Positions 47,259 through 60,944 of a DNA stretch of 64,000 nt are shown here, piece after piece. Source of the DNA: Rhizomys pruinosus. Its lineage: Eukaryota > Chordata > Mammalia > Rodentia > Spalacidae. A program made the position numbers and the translations under genes. Under the pieces are notes generated by a model, which was not told the DNA's origin, searched no databases, and saw only the letters and a program-made list of their open reading frames with translations. The DNA is taken from the NCBI GenBank assembly GCA_009823505.1, contig VZQC01013859.1:2789937-2853936 (forward strand), given 5' to 3'. Position 1 is the stretch's first letter; each line of letters begins with the position of its first letter.

Positions 47259-47410
47259 CTAAATCTTACATGGCATGGAACTATGACTAGAAATGGCTAA
47301 ATCTTACATGGCATGGAACTATGACTAGAAATGGCTAAATCTTACATGGCATGGAACTATGACTAGAAATGGCTAAATCTTACATGGCATGGAACTATAA
47401 CTAGAAATGG
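47259..47410. repeat. Minisatellite, 4 x 38 bp
   Basis: Units start at 47259, 47297, 47335 and 47373; begin CTAAATCTTACATGGCATGG and end AGAAATGG. Only one base differs, in the fourth unit. Confidence 0.97.
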
Positions 47411-47704
47411 TCTTAAACATGACTTCCATAATTCAGACTCAAAAGTGAAGGATATCACCAAACCAGATTTAATTTTATCATTGAAATTCTGAAATCTTAA
47501 CATAAAGTGTAAAGGCCCATATGTAGGAATAATTTGTTGCTCAAATCTTATTATGTTCATTTATATTTATGGTAAGTCTTATAAAATATAATGTTATCTA
47601 TGGTTTAGCCACAATTTTGAAGATTCACCTGAGATTTTTGTCTATTGATGAGAGCCTGAGCAGCATGCTCCCTTCATCATTAGCTGTCTATGACAAATCG
47701 GTCA

Positions 47705-47923
<219 letters not shown>

Positions 47924-50900
47924 TCAACAGCAGACATATGCTTTTCAGCAACTTAACTTTTAAAAGAAGAGGTAATACCTTAAGTCTACCAGATAAACTC
48001 CCACTTTTTGAACATTTGTATTTACAGAGTCTTACTTATGTCATAAAGAGATAAGGATGCCCTTATTTAAAAAAAAATGGGTACTCCTAGCTTTCATGTA
48101 ATTGTATCATGTGTACCTATGAAAATTATTTACATGTTTTTTGTGTGTCAAAAAGTCTAACAAACTATGGCCACTTCAGGCTTTTTTTATACATTTTTAT
48201 TGTATTATAAAATCATTATCAATTTTTTGGCATGGCCGATTAAAATAGACATGTACATGTTTATATAAATATGTTTAGATGATATATTAAAATACCTGAT
48301 AAATATATACTACATTATAAACTTGCATCTCTGAAATTTTGCAAAAATCATAAGAATACATTAAGCCAGGTGTAGTGGCACACACCTCTCTTTAATCCCA
48401 GCACTCAGGAGGCAGAGTTAGGAGAATCTCTGTTGAGTTAGAGGCCAGGTTGGTCTACATAGTGACTTCCAGGAAAGCTGGGGCTACAGGGAAATGATGT
48501 CTCAAAAAAAATAATAAAAATGGGCAAATCAGGAAGCAGAGAAGGATGAATGTCCCTGCCCATTTTTAGCTGTCTTTTTATGCATTCGAGGTCCCTAGCC
48601 CATATTCTCACTCAGGATCTTTCAACTCATTATGTTAGGTGAAAGTAAGCAAGAAGAGAACAGATTAAACAGATCCAGAACATATAAGGAAATTGAAACC
48701 TCCCAACTAAAAAAAGCCCAGGCCCATATGGATTTACAGCAGAATTCTACCAGACATTTTAAGATCTACAACCAATATTAGTTGTTATTCAAGATAGAAC
48801 CAGATGTAGAATTCCCAAATTCCTTCTATGAAGACAGCATCACTTTAATACCAAAACCAGGTAAAGATACAACCAAAAAAAAAAAAAAAACAAACAAACA
48901 AACAAAAAAAAAACTAGCCAGGTGTGGTAGTGTACACCTTTAGTCCCAGCACTCTGGAGGCAGAGGCAGGTGGATCTCTGTGAGTTCAAGGCCAGCCTGG
49001 TCTACATAGTGGGTTCCAGGACAGCTTGGGCTCCCTGTAGAAGTAAAAAAGACTAAAAAACAACAAAACAAAACAAAACCCAAAACCCAACTACTATAGC
49101 CCCTTATCCAACTACTATAGCCCCTTATCCTTAATGAATATAGATACAAAAATTCAACAAAATACTTGCAAACCTCATACAGGCACACATCAAAAAGGTC
49201 ATCCACCATGATCAAGTCAGGTTTATTCCAGAGGGGCAGGCATGGTTCAATATATATAAATCAATAAATGTCATAAACCATATAAATGGAGTTAAAGACA
49301 AAAATCACATGGTCATCTCAATAGATGCAGGAAAGGCCTTTGCTAAAATTTAACATGTATTTATGTCAAAAGTCCTAGAGGGAATTGGACTGGATGGAAT
49401 ACCTCAACATAAATAAAGCTGTATATAACAACTCCACACCCAACATCATTCTAAATAGAGAAAAACTGGAAGCATTTCCCCTTAAAATCAGGAACCCCAT
49501 AGACTGTCCACTACCTCCACTTTTTTTTTCTTTGGTCTTTTTGAGATGGGTCTCCCTTTAGTCCCAGCTGGCCTGGAGCTCTCTATGTAGACCAGGTTGG
49601 CCTTGAACTCCGAGATCAGCAGGACTCTGCCTCCTGAATGCTGGGATTTAAAGGGGTGTGTCACCAGGCCCAGCTCCACTCCACTCCTATTTATTTGTTT
49701 GTTTGTTTATTTATTTATTTATTTATTTACTTACAGTCTTTTTGAGACAGGGTCTCCCTATAGCCCCAACTGGCCTGGAACTCACTCTGCAGACCAGGCT
49801 GGCCTTGAACTCACAGAGATCTGACTGCCTCTTCCTCCCAAGTGTTAGGACTAAAGGCGGGTGCCACCACACCCTGCTAAGTGCTGGGATTAAAGGCCAC
49901 ACCTGGCTTAAAGATGGTTCTTAGCTGCCATGTTGGTGCTGGGGATTGAACCCAGGTTCTCTGCAAAAGCAGTCAGTGGTGCTAACCACTGTACCATCTC
50001 TCCAGCCCTTCCACTCCTTTTTCAGAGTGCTTGAAACTCTTGCTAGAGCAATAAAACAAGAGACCGAAATTAAAGGAGTACTAATTGGAAGAGGTCAAAC
50101 TTTCTCTTTTTGCAGATGCTATGATATTATACTTAAAAGATGCCAAAAATTCCACCAAAAAAACCCTAAAAATGATTAACACTTTCAGTAAACTGGCAGG
50201 TTACAAAATTAATCTACAAAAAAATCAGTAGACTTCCTATATATCAATAACAAGCAATTGGAAAAGGGGTACATGGAAATCCACCCATTCACAATAGCCT
50301 TAAAGCAATAAAATATATTGGAATAAACCTGACAAACAGTAAAGATCTCTATAATGAAAAATTTAAATCCTTAAAGAAAGAGATTGAAGTAGATAGACAC
50401 CAGAAGATGGAAGGTCCTCCCATGCTCATGGACTGGAAGAGTTACTATAGTGAAAATGACCATTCTACTCAAAGTTATATATAGATTCAATGCAATAATT
50501 CCAGTCAAAATTCTCATGACATTCCTCACAGAAATAGAAAAAAAACAAAACACCTAAAACTCATATAGAAGGACAAAAGACCCCAGATAGCCAAAACAAA
50601 GCACAAAGAGCAATGAGCAGGGAAAATCACTATACCAGATTTCAAACTATACTACAGAGCTTAGTCATAATACAGCATGGTACTAACACAAAAATAGACC
50701 TATAGATCAATGGAACATTATTAAAGACCCAAACTTGGGTAGTGCAATTTCATCCACTTGCTATTTGATAAAGGGATCAAGAACACTCAGAGGAAAGACA
50801 GCATCTTCAGCAAATCCTGCTGGTAAATAAAAGTGGATCACCACCTGTAGAAGAATGAAACTAGACCCTTATCTTTCACTTTGCACAAAAGGCAACTCCA

Positions 50901-51062
50901 AATGGATCAAAGACCTCAGTGTGAAACCTGAAGCTCTGAAACTGTTAGAAGAAAACATTGGCAATAACCCACAAGATATAGGTGTAGGTAGGAAAGGACT
51001 TTCTGACTAGGACATTAGTTGCTCTGGAATTAAAGTCAACAAGTGGGACCTCAATTAACTAA

Positions 51063-51300
51063 CCCACTGGTGCCCGTTGAGCGCCCCCCCCCCCACCGGG
51101 CCTCAGTCGCAGCACCAGTGCAGGGACTGGGGTGGCCATGCAGGTGAGTTGGGTCTGGGGAGCGTGCTGGGAGAAGGACCCGTTGGGGGAGGCAGTGCAC
51201 TTGGGGGCACGGTACTGGGAAAAGTGGACGGGAGTAAGCGAAGAGAAAAGGGGGCACACGGAGTGCACGAGGGCAGAGAGAGCTAGGGCCAGCAAAAGAA
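51063..51300. other. GC-rich insert of unknown origin in L1
   Basis: About 240 bp, C-run at 51083-51094, CpG-containing, with ATGCAGGTGAGTTGGG near 51139 that looks like an exon-donor junction. It separates L1 ORF2 from L1 3' sequence, next to a B2. Source not recognised. Confidence 0.5.
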
Positions 51301-51307
51301 ACAATCG

Positions 51308-51520
51308 AGGGGCTGGAGAGATGGCTCAGTGGCTAAGAGCACCGACTGCTCTTGCAGAGGACCTGGGTTTGATTCCCAGCACCCACATGGCAGCTAAGAA
51401 CTATCTTTAACTCCAGTTCCAGAGGAATCGGACACCCTCTTCTGACCTCCGCGGCATTGCACAACAAGGGTGCACAGACCTATATGTAGACAGAACATTC
51501 ATACACATAATAATAAAAAA
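51308..51520 (+). mobile_element. B2 SINE without duplication
   Basis: Full, with GAGGGGCTGGAGAGATGGCT head. Confidence 0.92.
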
Positions 51521-52127
51521 ACTTATTTGAGCTTCCATCTGCCAAGTCAGATGAATGAATGAGCATAATCATCAGGGAAAGAGAATCCCTTATGTACTAC
51601 AGGTGAGAAGATAAACATATGCAACCATTATTGAAGTCTATGTAAAAGACCCTCAGAAACCTAAAAATAGCACTATCATGACATGGCAATAACATTCGTG
51701 GTACATATAAGTCAGCATACTACAGAGACTTGCACATCCATGTTGTACTGTGCGTAACAGCTAGAGAATGGACATCACCTAGTTGTCCAATGGATAAATG
51801 GATACAGAAATGTGGTACATATACACAACAAAATTTCAACCAAAATGAAAAATGAAATCACATTTGTAGGAAAATGAATGGAACTAGATACCCTTTTTTT
51901 AAGCTGAACAAGCTATAATGAGAATGACAAATACATTTTCTGTTATATGTGTGTGTCAACATGAGCAAAAAGGGAGGGAAGGAAAAGATCTCAAAAGCAA
52001 GGGAGAGGGAGGAATGGTATATATAATGATCATATGTGATGAAAAGCAGATGGGGACACTATTTGGGAGGAGAATGGGAACCAGACAGGTACAGAATGCA
52101 AAGCAGGAGGGGTAGTGGGGAGGAGTT

Positions 52128-53158
52128 AGAATCAAGTAAAATGCCAGAGAGTGTTACCAAAGGCCACTAAACCAATAAAGCAAATATAGGTCTCCTTGAG
52201 TCAAGCAAGACTCCTCCGTCAGCACCAGCTACACCTCACCTGCCTGGAAATACTGTGCAACAGTGGCAGCCATATGTCTGTATATCCCAAATCTAATTGG
52301 CTATTAGCTCTCTCCTTGGAGGAATAACCCATGGCTGATGCCACAAGCTTACATTCTCTAATGGTTAGGAGATGTTATAAACCACAGGAAGACCCTGTCA
52401 TACTTAACAGAAGAAAATGTAATTCATGGATTAACATACCATCCAAACATCTGTGTCTATACCAAAGTAACCTACCATAACAATTAGTACTGTTTAAATA
52501 CCTGTATATCTAATTGCGTGTGCTTCATTAGTAGGATCGAAAGGCTATATATTATACTGTTTAAATACCTATATATCTAATTGCGTGTGCTTCATTAGTA
52601 GGATCAAAAGGTTATGCCTGGACAAGCTGTCAGCCCATGAAAGAAAACATCCAGAATTGACTAGAGACCAAGACAACAGCTCCAGAGAAAGTAGACTGTT
52701 TTGCTTCTCATCCACCTGTGCCCCTTTTCTAAGCCTAGGGAAAAATCTGTGGAAGAGGGGGCGCGGTAGAATGTAAGGGCTGCGATTGGGGTGAATGGTG
52801 AAAGTACAGCAATATAGACTGGTCATTTATTTGATCAACTTGAATGTACATACAAGTCCCTCCAGCTGGATGGTGGGACACTTGGGCTGTGTGGGTTTGG
52901 GCACAACTGCTTGCAAATTGGTTTTACATGAAGGATGCTTGTACTCACAAACTATCACTTATTGTTAAAAAAATGAAAACAAAACAAAACAAAACAAAAA
53001 AACAGAGAAAGATGCAGAAAAGTTACGGCAGAATGCATGATCTGGGATGGGTAGGTGAGGGGTCGGGGGAAGGGAAAGGGATATATGCCTGAACTGAATT
53101 GGAAAATGATGTATGAAATACACAAAGCATCAATAAAAATAAAGAATCAAGTAAAATG
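52128..53158 (+). mobile_element. L1-mobilised 1-kb element with 16-bp TSD
   Basis: AGAATCAAGTAAAATG occurs at 52128-52143 and at 53143-53158, exactly flanking a 999-bp insert that ends in ATCAATAAAAATAA. This is the signature of target-primed insertion. The L1 3' UTR continues on both sides. The insert is the 5'-truncated relative of 15432-16480. It contains a 67-bp tandem duplication (52489 and 52556), a CAAAA run (52980-53000) and a G-rich stretch (53045-53080). Confidence 0.75.
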
Positions 53159-53597
53159 ACACCTGCATAGGAAAATGCCACAGTAAAATGTATTACTTTG
53201 TATGCTAAATGAATGGGAAGACACTGAGAGACAATTCTAGGACTCTCTACAAATTCAGCAGAACCACTGTCAAAATCCCAGTTGGAAACACAGAAACAGA
53301 AGTTAATTCTCATGTGGGATTAAAAGGGACTCAGAATAGCCAAAATAATTTTGTATTATACAGGATGGAGACTTATCCTGATGGAAAAATTTCTGACAGT
53401 AATTTCTACAGTAACCAGTATAATATATACTGGTATATAAAGACGTGTCAAATAGTAGAATTATGAGTCTAGAAATGACCTATACTTTTTGGTCAATTAA
53501 TTTTCCAACAAGGGTGATAAGACCATGCACTGAAGAAATAACCTTTACAAGAAATAGTGTTGAGAGAGCCAATAGTCATTTATAAGACTATTTATTG

Positions 53598-53734
53598 CCA
53601 GGTGTGGTGGCGTATACGTTTGATCTCAGCACTTGGGAGGCCGAGGGAGGTAGACCTCCGCAAGTTCAAGGCCAGCCTGGTCTACATTGTGAGTTCCAGA
53701 CCATCTGGGGATGCAGGGAGATCCTGTCTCAAAT

Positions 53735-53769
<35 letters not shown>

Positions 53770-53770
53770 A
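53598..53770 (+). mobile_element. B1 SINE with (AAC)n tail
   Basis: Full B1; tail expanded to about twelve AAC units. Confidence 0.92.
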
Positions 53771-53884
53771 CAACTGGGATTCTTCAATTCTTACTTCACG
53801 CTATCAAATGTACTCAGCACTCAAAGCTATAAATGAAAAGGCTGAAAGTATAACATGGAGAGAGAGCATGAGGGTTAGGTTCTG

Positions 53885-54240
53885 TTGACTGGACACAGAT
53901 GTAGTCCCACCTGGCAGCTGAGGAATATACTCCAGTCAACTGGCCTGTGAGCAAGTCTGTGAGGCAACTTTTAATTGATATTTGATCCAGGGCAGCCTAG
54001 GCTACTGAGGTCAGTCCCGTGGGGTGGGGGAGTGGGGGGGTGGGTGTAAGATTGAGAGGGCTTGGGCTATAAGAAAAGTAAGTAAGCCAGAGAAAAGAAG
54101 CCAGCGAGCTGCATTCCTCCAGGTTCAGCCTTGAGTTCCTGCCATGACTTCTTCCCTCAGTGACGAGTGGTGAGACGTAGGTTGTAAACGGAAGTAAACC
54201 CTTTTCTCCCCCGAAGTTTTTTGGTCATTTTTCCTTCCTT
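53885..54240. mobile_element. URR1-like repeat
   Basis: TCAACTGGCCTGTGAGCAAG and CGGAAGTAAACCCTTTTCT landmarks shared with the blocks at 1760 and 35235. Family name tentative. Confidence 0.5.
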
Positions 54241-54404
54241 TCTTTTTTGTAATTACAGTAACATAAGAGCAAACTAAAGGAGGAAGCACAGGGGTAAATG
54301 CGTGATACCTACTTTGGATTAGGCAATCGTTGCCTAGATATGAAACCTTAAAATTACAAGTAACCAATTAAATGACTGAAATTGGCTTGATAAAAATATC
54401 AAGA

Positions 54405-54769
54405 ACCTCCCTAAGCACCTGGAAGGCAGAGGCAGGTGGACTACTCTGGGTTGGAGGGTAGCTGGCTTGAGCTGCACAGTGACACCCTGTCTCAAACAAA
54501 ACAAAACAGACAAAATAGAGAACTAGTGTGGAGAGACAGCTCAGTGTTGGAAGTAATCTAAGAATCTAAGCAAGGGTTGGGCAGGGTATCCTTGCCTGTA
54601 ATCCACTGATGTTACTGCATGATGAAAGGCAAGCACTGGACAATCTCCCATTTACCCTGAAAGCTCTCAGGCTAGCTGCTAGCCTGGTATATAAACAATG
54701 AATGGTTCACAGAAAAGAGGCTTCACAGCTGAAGGAAAGGACCTATCTATACCAAAGTATTGTGCACTG

Positions 54770-54808
<39 letters not shown>

Positions 54809-57000
54809 TGATTTAAAATTCAAAATCAGCTGGGTGTGGTGGTGCATGCCTTTAATCCTAGCACTCGGGAGGTAGAGGCAGGTGGATCTTTGTGAGTTCA
54901 AGGCCAGACTGGTCTACAGAGTGAGTTCCAGGTCAGCTTGGGCTACAGGGAGACCCTGTCTTGAAAAGACAAAAATAAATAAATAAAATTCAAAATCAAG
55001 AATTTAGATTTTAAAGACAATATAGATAAATTGAAGATTCAATAGAGAAAATATTGATAACAGATATATGACAAAGTTCTATTATCAGAACACTTACTCA
55101 TATATTCAGGCTGGATGTGGTTGTCTATAGTTGCAGCATTTGGACGAGTATGGGGGCTAGCCTCAGGAGTAAATAGTGATTTTGAGGTCAGCATCAGCTA
55201 CATGAAACCCTGTCTCAAAAACTAAAACCAAAGAACTCTTATAATTCAAGAGTATCTAATTTACAATTGCAAAGATGGGGGTTGGAGAGATGACTCAATA
55301 GTTAAGGTCACTCCAGGCTCTTGCAGAGGAGCTGTTTGGTTCCAGCATCTATGTGTTTGTGGCTCACATCTGGTTATTACTCTAACTCCGGGAAATCTGA
55401 TGCTGTCTTCTGAGGGTAAATGCATTCATATGCACATACTATACAGAGAGACACACATACGCATAATTAAATTTAAAAAATTTAAATGCAAGCTGGGCAT
55501 GGTGTGCATGCCTTTAATCTCAGCATTCAGGAGGCAGAGGCAGGTGGATGTCTGAGTTCAAGGCAAGCCTGGTCTACATAGTGAGCCTCCAGCTGAGGCT
55601 ACGGGGAGACTGTCTCAAAAAAAAGAGACCAAAAAAAATTGAAAATGCACAGAGGGTCCAGCATGACAGCTATGGAAAGACACTTGCTGCCAGAGCTGAC
55701 AAACTGAGTCCATTCCTTAGCACCCAGATGGCAGAAGGCAAGATGCAAGTCGCACAGGTTGTCCTCTGACCTGCACAAGCATGCCATGGCACGTGTGCAT
55801 TCCCAAGTGCAAAAACTGCTGGGTATGATGGCAAAGACCTTTAATCCCAGCACTGGGAGACCAGAGGCAAAGGGGAGGCAGATCTCTGTGAGTTCTGGGT
55901 CAGAAAAGTCTACATAGCAAGTAGTTCCAGGCCAGCCAGAGGTTCAGACTGTCTCCCAAAAGGGCAAAAGATTTAGGTAGACAACAATGAACCTATATGA
56001 ATGATCAATGCTAATAGCTAAGCAGTTAACACAACTCAAATACCAATTATCTTTAAGTAACTTAAAATGTTATAAATGTACGCATCTCTAACACATGGGA
56101 TATTATTAAGCCACAGGGGGGAAGAAAACCTGTTGTTACAATGCAAAAGTACATGGAAGGAGTCAAATAGAAAGGCTGACATGAGTCCATGGATATGAAA
56201 TAACCATTACCAGCAAAGACCAAAGTTAATTAGTGGTTGTCACTTGGAGGAAAGGAGAAGGACAAGCGTGGGCAGAGGGAGGCAAACAGGCAGTGTTTGT
56301 CCACGCATGTTCAACCATCATGTGCAAGTTTAAGGGGAACTCTAAGGGCTGAAGGTCACAACAATGAATGCGTTTCACTTTTACTAAAGATAGACATGAA
56401 AAGACGTATGTATGTATGTGCCCCAGATAGATGCACTTTCCAAACTGGGACCCCTCCTTTCCCTTCTTCTACACCTCCCTCTATTCTTTTCTTCTACTTT
56501 TTGAAATTGAGTCTCACTGCATAGCTCAGGCAGGCCTTTAATACCTGCCTCTGCCTCTCAAATGCTAGAATTACAGGTCTGCATCACCATGACTGAGACA
56601 CTTTCAAGGGAGACCATTTCTTTCTTCTTTTTTTTTTTGGTCTTTGAGATAGGGTCCTCCTGTAATCCCAGCTGTCCTGGAACTATGTAGACCAGGCTGG
56701 CCTTGAACTCAGAGGTCTGCCTGCCTCTGCCTCCCAAGTGCTGGGATTAAAGGTGTGTACCACCATGCCCAGCTTGGAAAACAGTATAATCACGTCAGAC
56801 AACAAGGGTAAATTGAGACCATTCTACTCAAAATCCTCAATCAAATCTAAGGTGTAACTGGGTATAGTGGCCCATGTCTTTAATACCAGTACTCGGAAGG
56901 CAGAGCTCTGTGAGTTCAAGGCCAGCCTGGTTTACATAGCAAGTTCCAGGCCATCTGGGGCTTCAGGGAGACCCTGTCTCTAAAAGACTAACAAAACAAA
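54405..57000. mobile_element. SINE cluster in intron 6
   Basis: B1 at 54405-54510, 54826-54985, 55110-55232 (decayed), 55490-55640, 55818-55970, 56500-56600 (reverse), 56625-56775 (reverse), 56855-57000; B2 at 55275-55470 and a B2/B4-like SINE at 55655-55815; TG microsatellite at 54773-54808. No gene between them. Confidence 0.8.
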
Positions 57001-58139
57001 CCAAACCAAACCATGAAGTCTAAAGTGGGTACTCTTTCAATTGCCTTTCCTGTTGTTTGTCAAGGGGCACATGATTTTATAAGGATCTGATCAGGTAATT
57101 TCAACAGATATAACCTCAGTATTGAATGGGGAATTGCCATTTTTTTAGACAAGCAATGACACCATGGTTATGTTTGTTTTATAAAAACAAATCTTTCTCT
57201 GTTGGAGGTACACTCTGAAGGTATTTTCAGGAGAAACAATGTGCTATCTTGCTGCAAAGCACTGGTAGGGCTTCGGGAAAAGACTGACAAAAAACCCCAC
57301 ATAAAACAGTATTGGTAAATGTTGACTAATATTGCAGCTATTATGCTGCATTATTCCTTTAAGTTCATTTGAAACTTGTGAAACGCAAGCCAAACAGGGT
57401 TCCAACATGGAACCTGCAGATCTAAGGCAACTGATAGACACTGGGAAAGGGGGAGTGTGACACCTGGCAGGTTGACCAGCCCAAGGGATAGACCCAGACC
57501 CAAGAGCACTTGGGAAACAGACTGGATAGTCCTCTAAGGAAAAAAAAAGAAAACAGTGATAGAGTGACATGGACTTGTGGGAGAGACTGTAAGGTGGGGC
57601 AAAGAGGAGGAAGGTCTGAATACATGGTATGAAAGTCTCAAAACAATACTTTAAAGACAACTTCCTATAAATATAGGCATTTAAAAATGTCTAATATCAA
57701 CTACCATAGCAGAAGGCATGACAGTCTTTAACAACCCTGTGATGACAGATACACTCCCAAACTGCTCACTTGCCAAAATATTGGTTAGGCTTAGTCATAA
57801 AACTGTAATCTCATAAGGAACTCTTTAAAAGAGAAACAGCTGCCTCATAGGAAATATAAGTCAGTTTTTTACTTTCCCTGCAAGATGCTCATGAGTTCCC
57901 CTTAGACTCACAGTGGGTGGCTACAGTGTGTGTGGGCACAAAAGATTGTAAGTGCTCAGCCAGGATGTTCACACAGCTTTGAACGTAAAACTAATCCTGC
58001 AGCCCCAAATGAGATAAATCTCTATTCTTGGCAAAAAGTCATAATTTTAGCTTCTGACACCTATAACATAAACTTTATGCAGAAGTAACTTCAAAAGCTA
58101 TTTTTGGGATAAAGTCTGTTACTACTCAAAAAGTACCTA
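57001..58139. other. Unique intron 6 sequence
   Basis: No repeat recognised. A 138-residue minus-strand ORF (57244-57660) has no known motif and no splice or coding support, so I treat it as chance. Confidence 0.5.
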
Positions 58140-58484
58140 TTATTTTAAGTATTTATTATTTTTGTTTTATGTGTATCAGCTTGCCTACATGTTTTAAGTA
58201 TACCAGGAGAAGGCTAGATGAGGGTGTCAGATGCCCCGGAACTGGAGTTGTTAGCCTCCTTGTGGATGCCAGGAAATGAACCTGGGTCCTCTGGAAGAAT
58301 AGAAATTGCTCTTAACTACTGAGCCATCTCTTCAGCCCTGAAAAGTATCTATTTTAATCATGTACTTTTTATTTAAAAAAGTTTGGGAAGAGAAGTGCTG
58401 TAAACTTAAAGGTTACTCCGATGATTATACATCTGTACCTTGAAAAACAAGAGTGTACAACTAGGCCTATATTAATATTTTAGG

Positions 58485-58690
58485 GGGCCAGAGAGATGGC
58501 TCAGAGGTTAAAAGCACCAACTGCTCATGCAGAGAACCAGGGTTTGATTCCCAGCACCCACATGGTGGCTAAGAACTGTCTTAACTCCAGTTCAAGGGGA
58601 ATCCAAAACCCTCTTCTGACCTCCACAGCATTGCAGGACAGGGGTGCACCTACTTACATGCAGACAGTTAGATAGAAATATAACAATAAC
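58485..58690 (+). mobile_element. B2 SINE
   Basis: GGGGGCCAGAGAGATGGCTC head, single CTCCAGTTCAAGGGGAATCC. An older reverse B2 lies at 58140-58340. Confidence 0.88.
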
Positions 58691-59447
58691 ATTGCTCAGC
58701 TTTTCTTTCAATTGGGGTATTTGGTACTAACCATTCCCCATTTGATTTTTGGGGACTGTATTACTTCACAATGGCTTCAAGTTATAATGTGAATATCTCA
58801 ATGAGCTCTAGAATTAACTTAGCTACTTTCAGGCATGGTAACTAATATACATGAGTGGAAGGTATATATTCATATTTTAGAGTCATATAAAAAGAAAATC
58901 TGAACCCCTGAACATAATAAAAAAAAGAATGGATGTGTGGATGAAACTGATCAATGAATACCAAGTTGGTTACATACAGCATGATGCTTTGGTGTATGAT
59001 TTTACAGTAGGATCAATATAGATGTGATACTGCATGCATTTCAAAAGCCTCAAACAAAAAAACTGTAATTTTGTTTAGAACTGTGGAATTTTTAACAAAA
59101 GAAATTTTACATGTTTAATGACCTAGACATGTTTAGCAGGTTTAGTTTTAAACAATGTATATATGCATGAAACACCATCCGACACTACAAATATGTACAC
59201 CTTTATATTTGTGTCAGCCAAAAAAAATTAAATAAATTTTAATATTTGAATCATCTTTCAGTAAAGTTTTTACCAACTTTATTTAGATCAATTAAACAAA
59301 TTATAGCTCAGAGCCTCTTGTCCAGTCACTGTTCACTATTAATAATTGCACAACAAGGCAGTGGCTTATTATATATAATGCTTCCATCAGGCAGCACTGG
59401 GGAACCTGCTTGCTTATCTGAATGCTAACTCTGAAAAGCAAGTCTGT

Positions 59448-59540
59448 CTTTCTTCCTTTCTTCCTTTCTTTCTTTCTTTCTTATCTATCATCTATCAATC
59501 TATCACTCCATCCATCCATCTATCATCTATCTATCCTTTT
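59448..59540 (+). repeat. Compound microsatellite (CTTT)n(ATCT)n
   Basis: CTTTC units pass into CTAT/CCAT units over about 90 bp. Confidence 0.95.
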
Positions 59541-60064
59541 CTTTCAGATACTGGCAATAACTGTGGACTCTTTCCTGGGCACTTTGGGCTCTCTTGCTCT
59601 TTTTCTGAAGCTCACCCACCCCCACCATCCCCTACTGCTGAGCCCCTCTGCTTTCTTGGGGTCCTAACTTTGAGATTCTTGGCTTTCTTTTTTCTCTCCA
59701 TCTCCCTCTTCCTTGAACCTGCCAAGATTTACATTACAAGATTTGCTTTTTCTCTCAAACTCTAGTAAAATTGTCCTTGAGCTTTAAATAGCAAAACATT
59801 TAAGGAGGCTCTTAACATATTTTTTTTAATCTGTCAGAGTCTATTTCTGGTAAAGACATTTATAGGAAATTAAGGAAAGGTCTTTAAAATACCAGTTATA
59901 CATAAAATTAATGAATGAAAGTTCTGTTGTTTTCATAAGTTTGTCATTAACTTAGAAATTTAAGGCATCCCTAAGAGGATCTGGGATATAAAAGCTATGC
60001 AGTGTTACTGAATTCCTAAGAAAATGCACCCAAGGTGTCTTAACTTTTATTTTCTTTCTACTTC

Positions 60065-60205
60065 TTTTTTGTCTTTTTGAGGCAGGGTCTCCCTTTAGTC
60101 CCAGCTATCCTGGAGCTTGCTATGTAGACCAGGCTGGCCTTGAACTCAGAGATCCACCTGCCTCTGTGCTAGGATTAAAGGTGTGTGCCAACACGCCCGG
60201 CTTTT
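60065..60205 (-). mobile_element. B1 SINE (reverse)
   Basis: GAGGCAGGGTCTCCCTTTAG start, reversed B1 core. Confidence 0.9.
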
Positions 60206-60944
60206 CTTTCTACTTTTAAAGGAATATAAAAATACTTTTCCCAGAATAGACAACAACCACCAAATTTAGGGTAGACTGAAAAGAATTTTATAGTTCATAA
60301 GTTTATAAGTCATATGCTATAAACAATGAACATCTACTTTCCAATCATTTATAAAAGTGAACTGGCAGCATTCAAGCACACACTATAAGAATTCTGGATA
60401 ATAGCTTTCACAGAAAGTCATCATGATTTCATATAGAAGAGTAACTTTCTTAAATAAATTATTGATCAGTTATTTGTCCTATATAGGAACAAGGAACTAT
60501 GCTGTCATGCTGGTAAAACCACAAACTAATTATAGTCAGCAAAAGAACAAATCTGATTAGGAATGGGGTTGGTACAACACAGGCATGAATATTTCTGAAA
60601 GCTCAAGTGAACTATTATTTTGTGGTTTGGTGGCCAGAGTTAGGTAAACTTAAGAAAGCAAAAAACTAAAATTATTTTCCAATATAATTACTAATTAAAT
60701 ACAGCACAGAGAGCCTTCCTGTATTTTAGTGTTGTACAGGAGTTCAGCAGAGGCATAGAACAAACTGTTCTTCAAGTGAATACTTTAACTTTGTCTGATT
60801 TGCAAGAAACCAAAGTAACAGATATTAGCAACTGGATGCATACCCTTGCTATTCATAGCAATTTTTCAATTATGGAGCAGTAGTGAAAATAGAAGCAATT
60901 GCAGTGATACTGAACTAGGTTAAATAGAAAAAAGATTTCAATTT

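Larger units (their letters stand above)
48615..52127 (+). mobile_element. Forward L1 (ORF2 RT to 3' UTR)
   Basis: L1 antisense to Tet2, starting in the RT region (about 48690) and reaching the 3' UTR; RT sequence resumes at 50020 after inserts. Interrupted by B1s (48915-49060, reverse 49525-49675, reverse 49735-49905), a B2 fragment (49908-50010), a GC-rich block (51063-51300) and a B2 (51308-51520). Frames are broken. Confidence 0.85.

Noticed and set aside
47259..47410. CRISPR-like array
   Set aside because: Units are directly adjacent with no unique spacers; a minisatellite in a mammalian intron.
57244..57660. 138-residue minus-strand open frame in Tet2 intron 6
   Set aside because: No motif, no splice support and no similarity to the gene; chance ORF.
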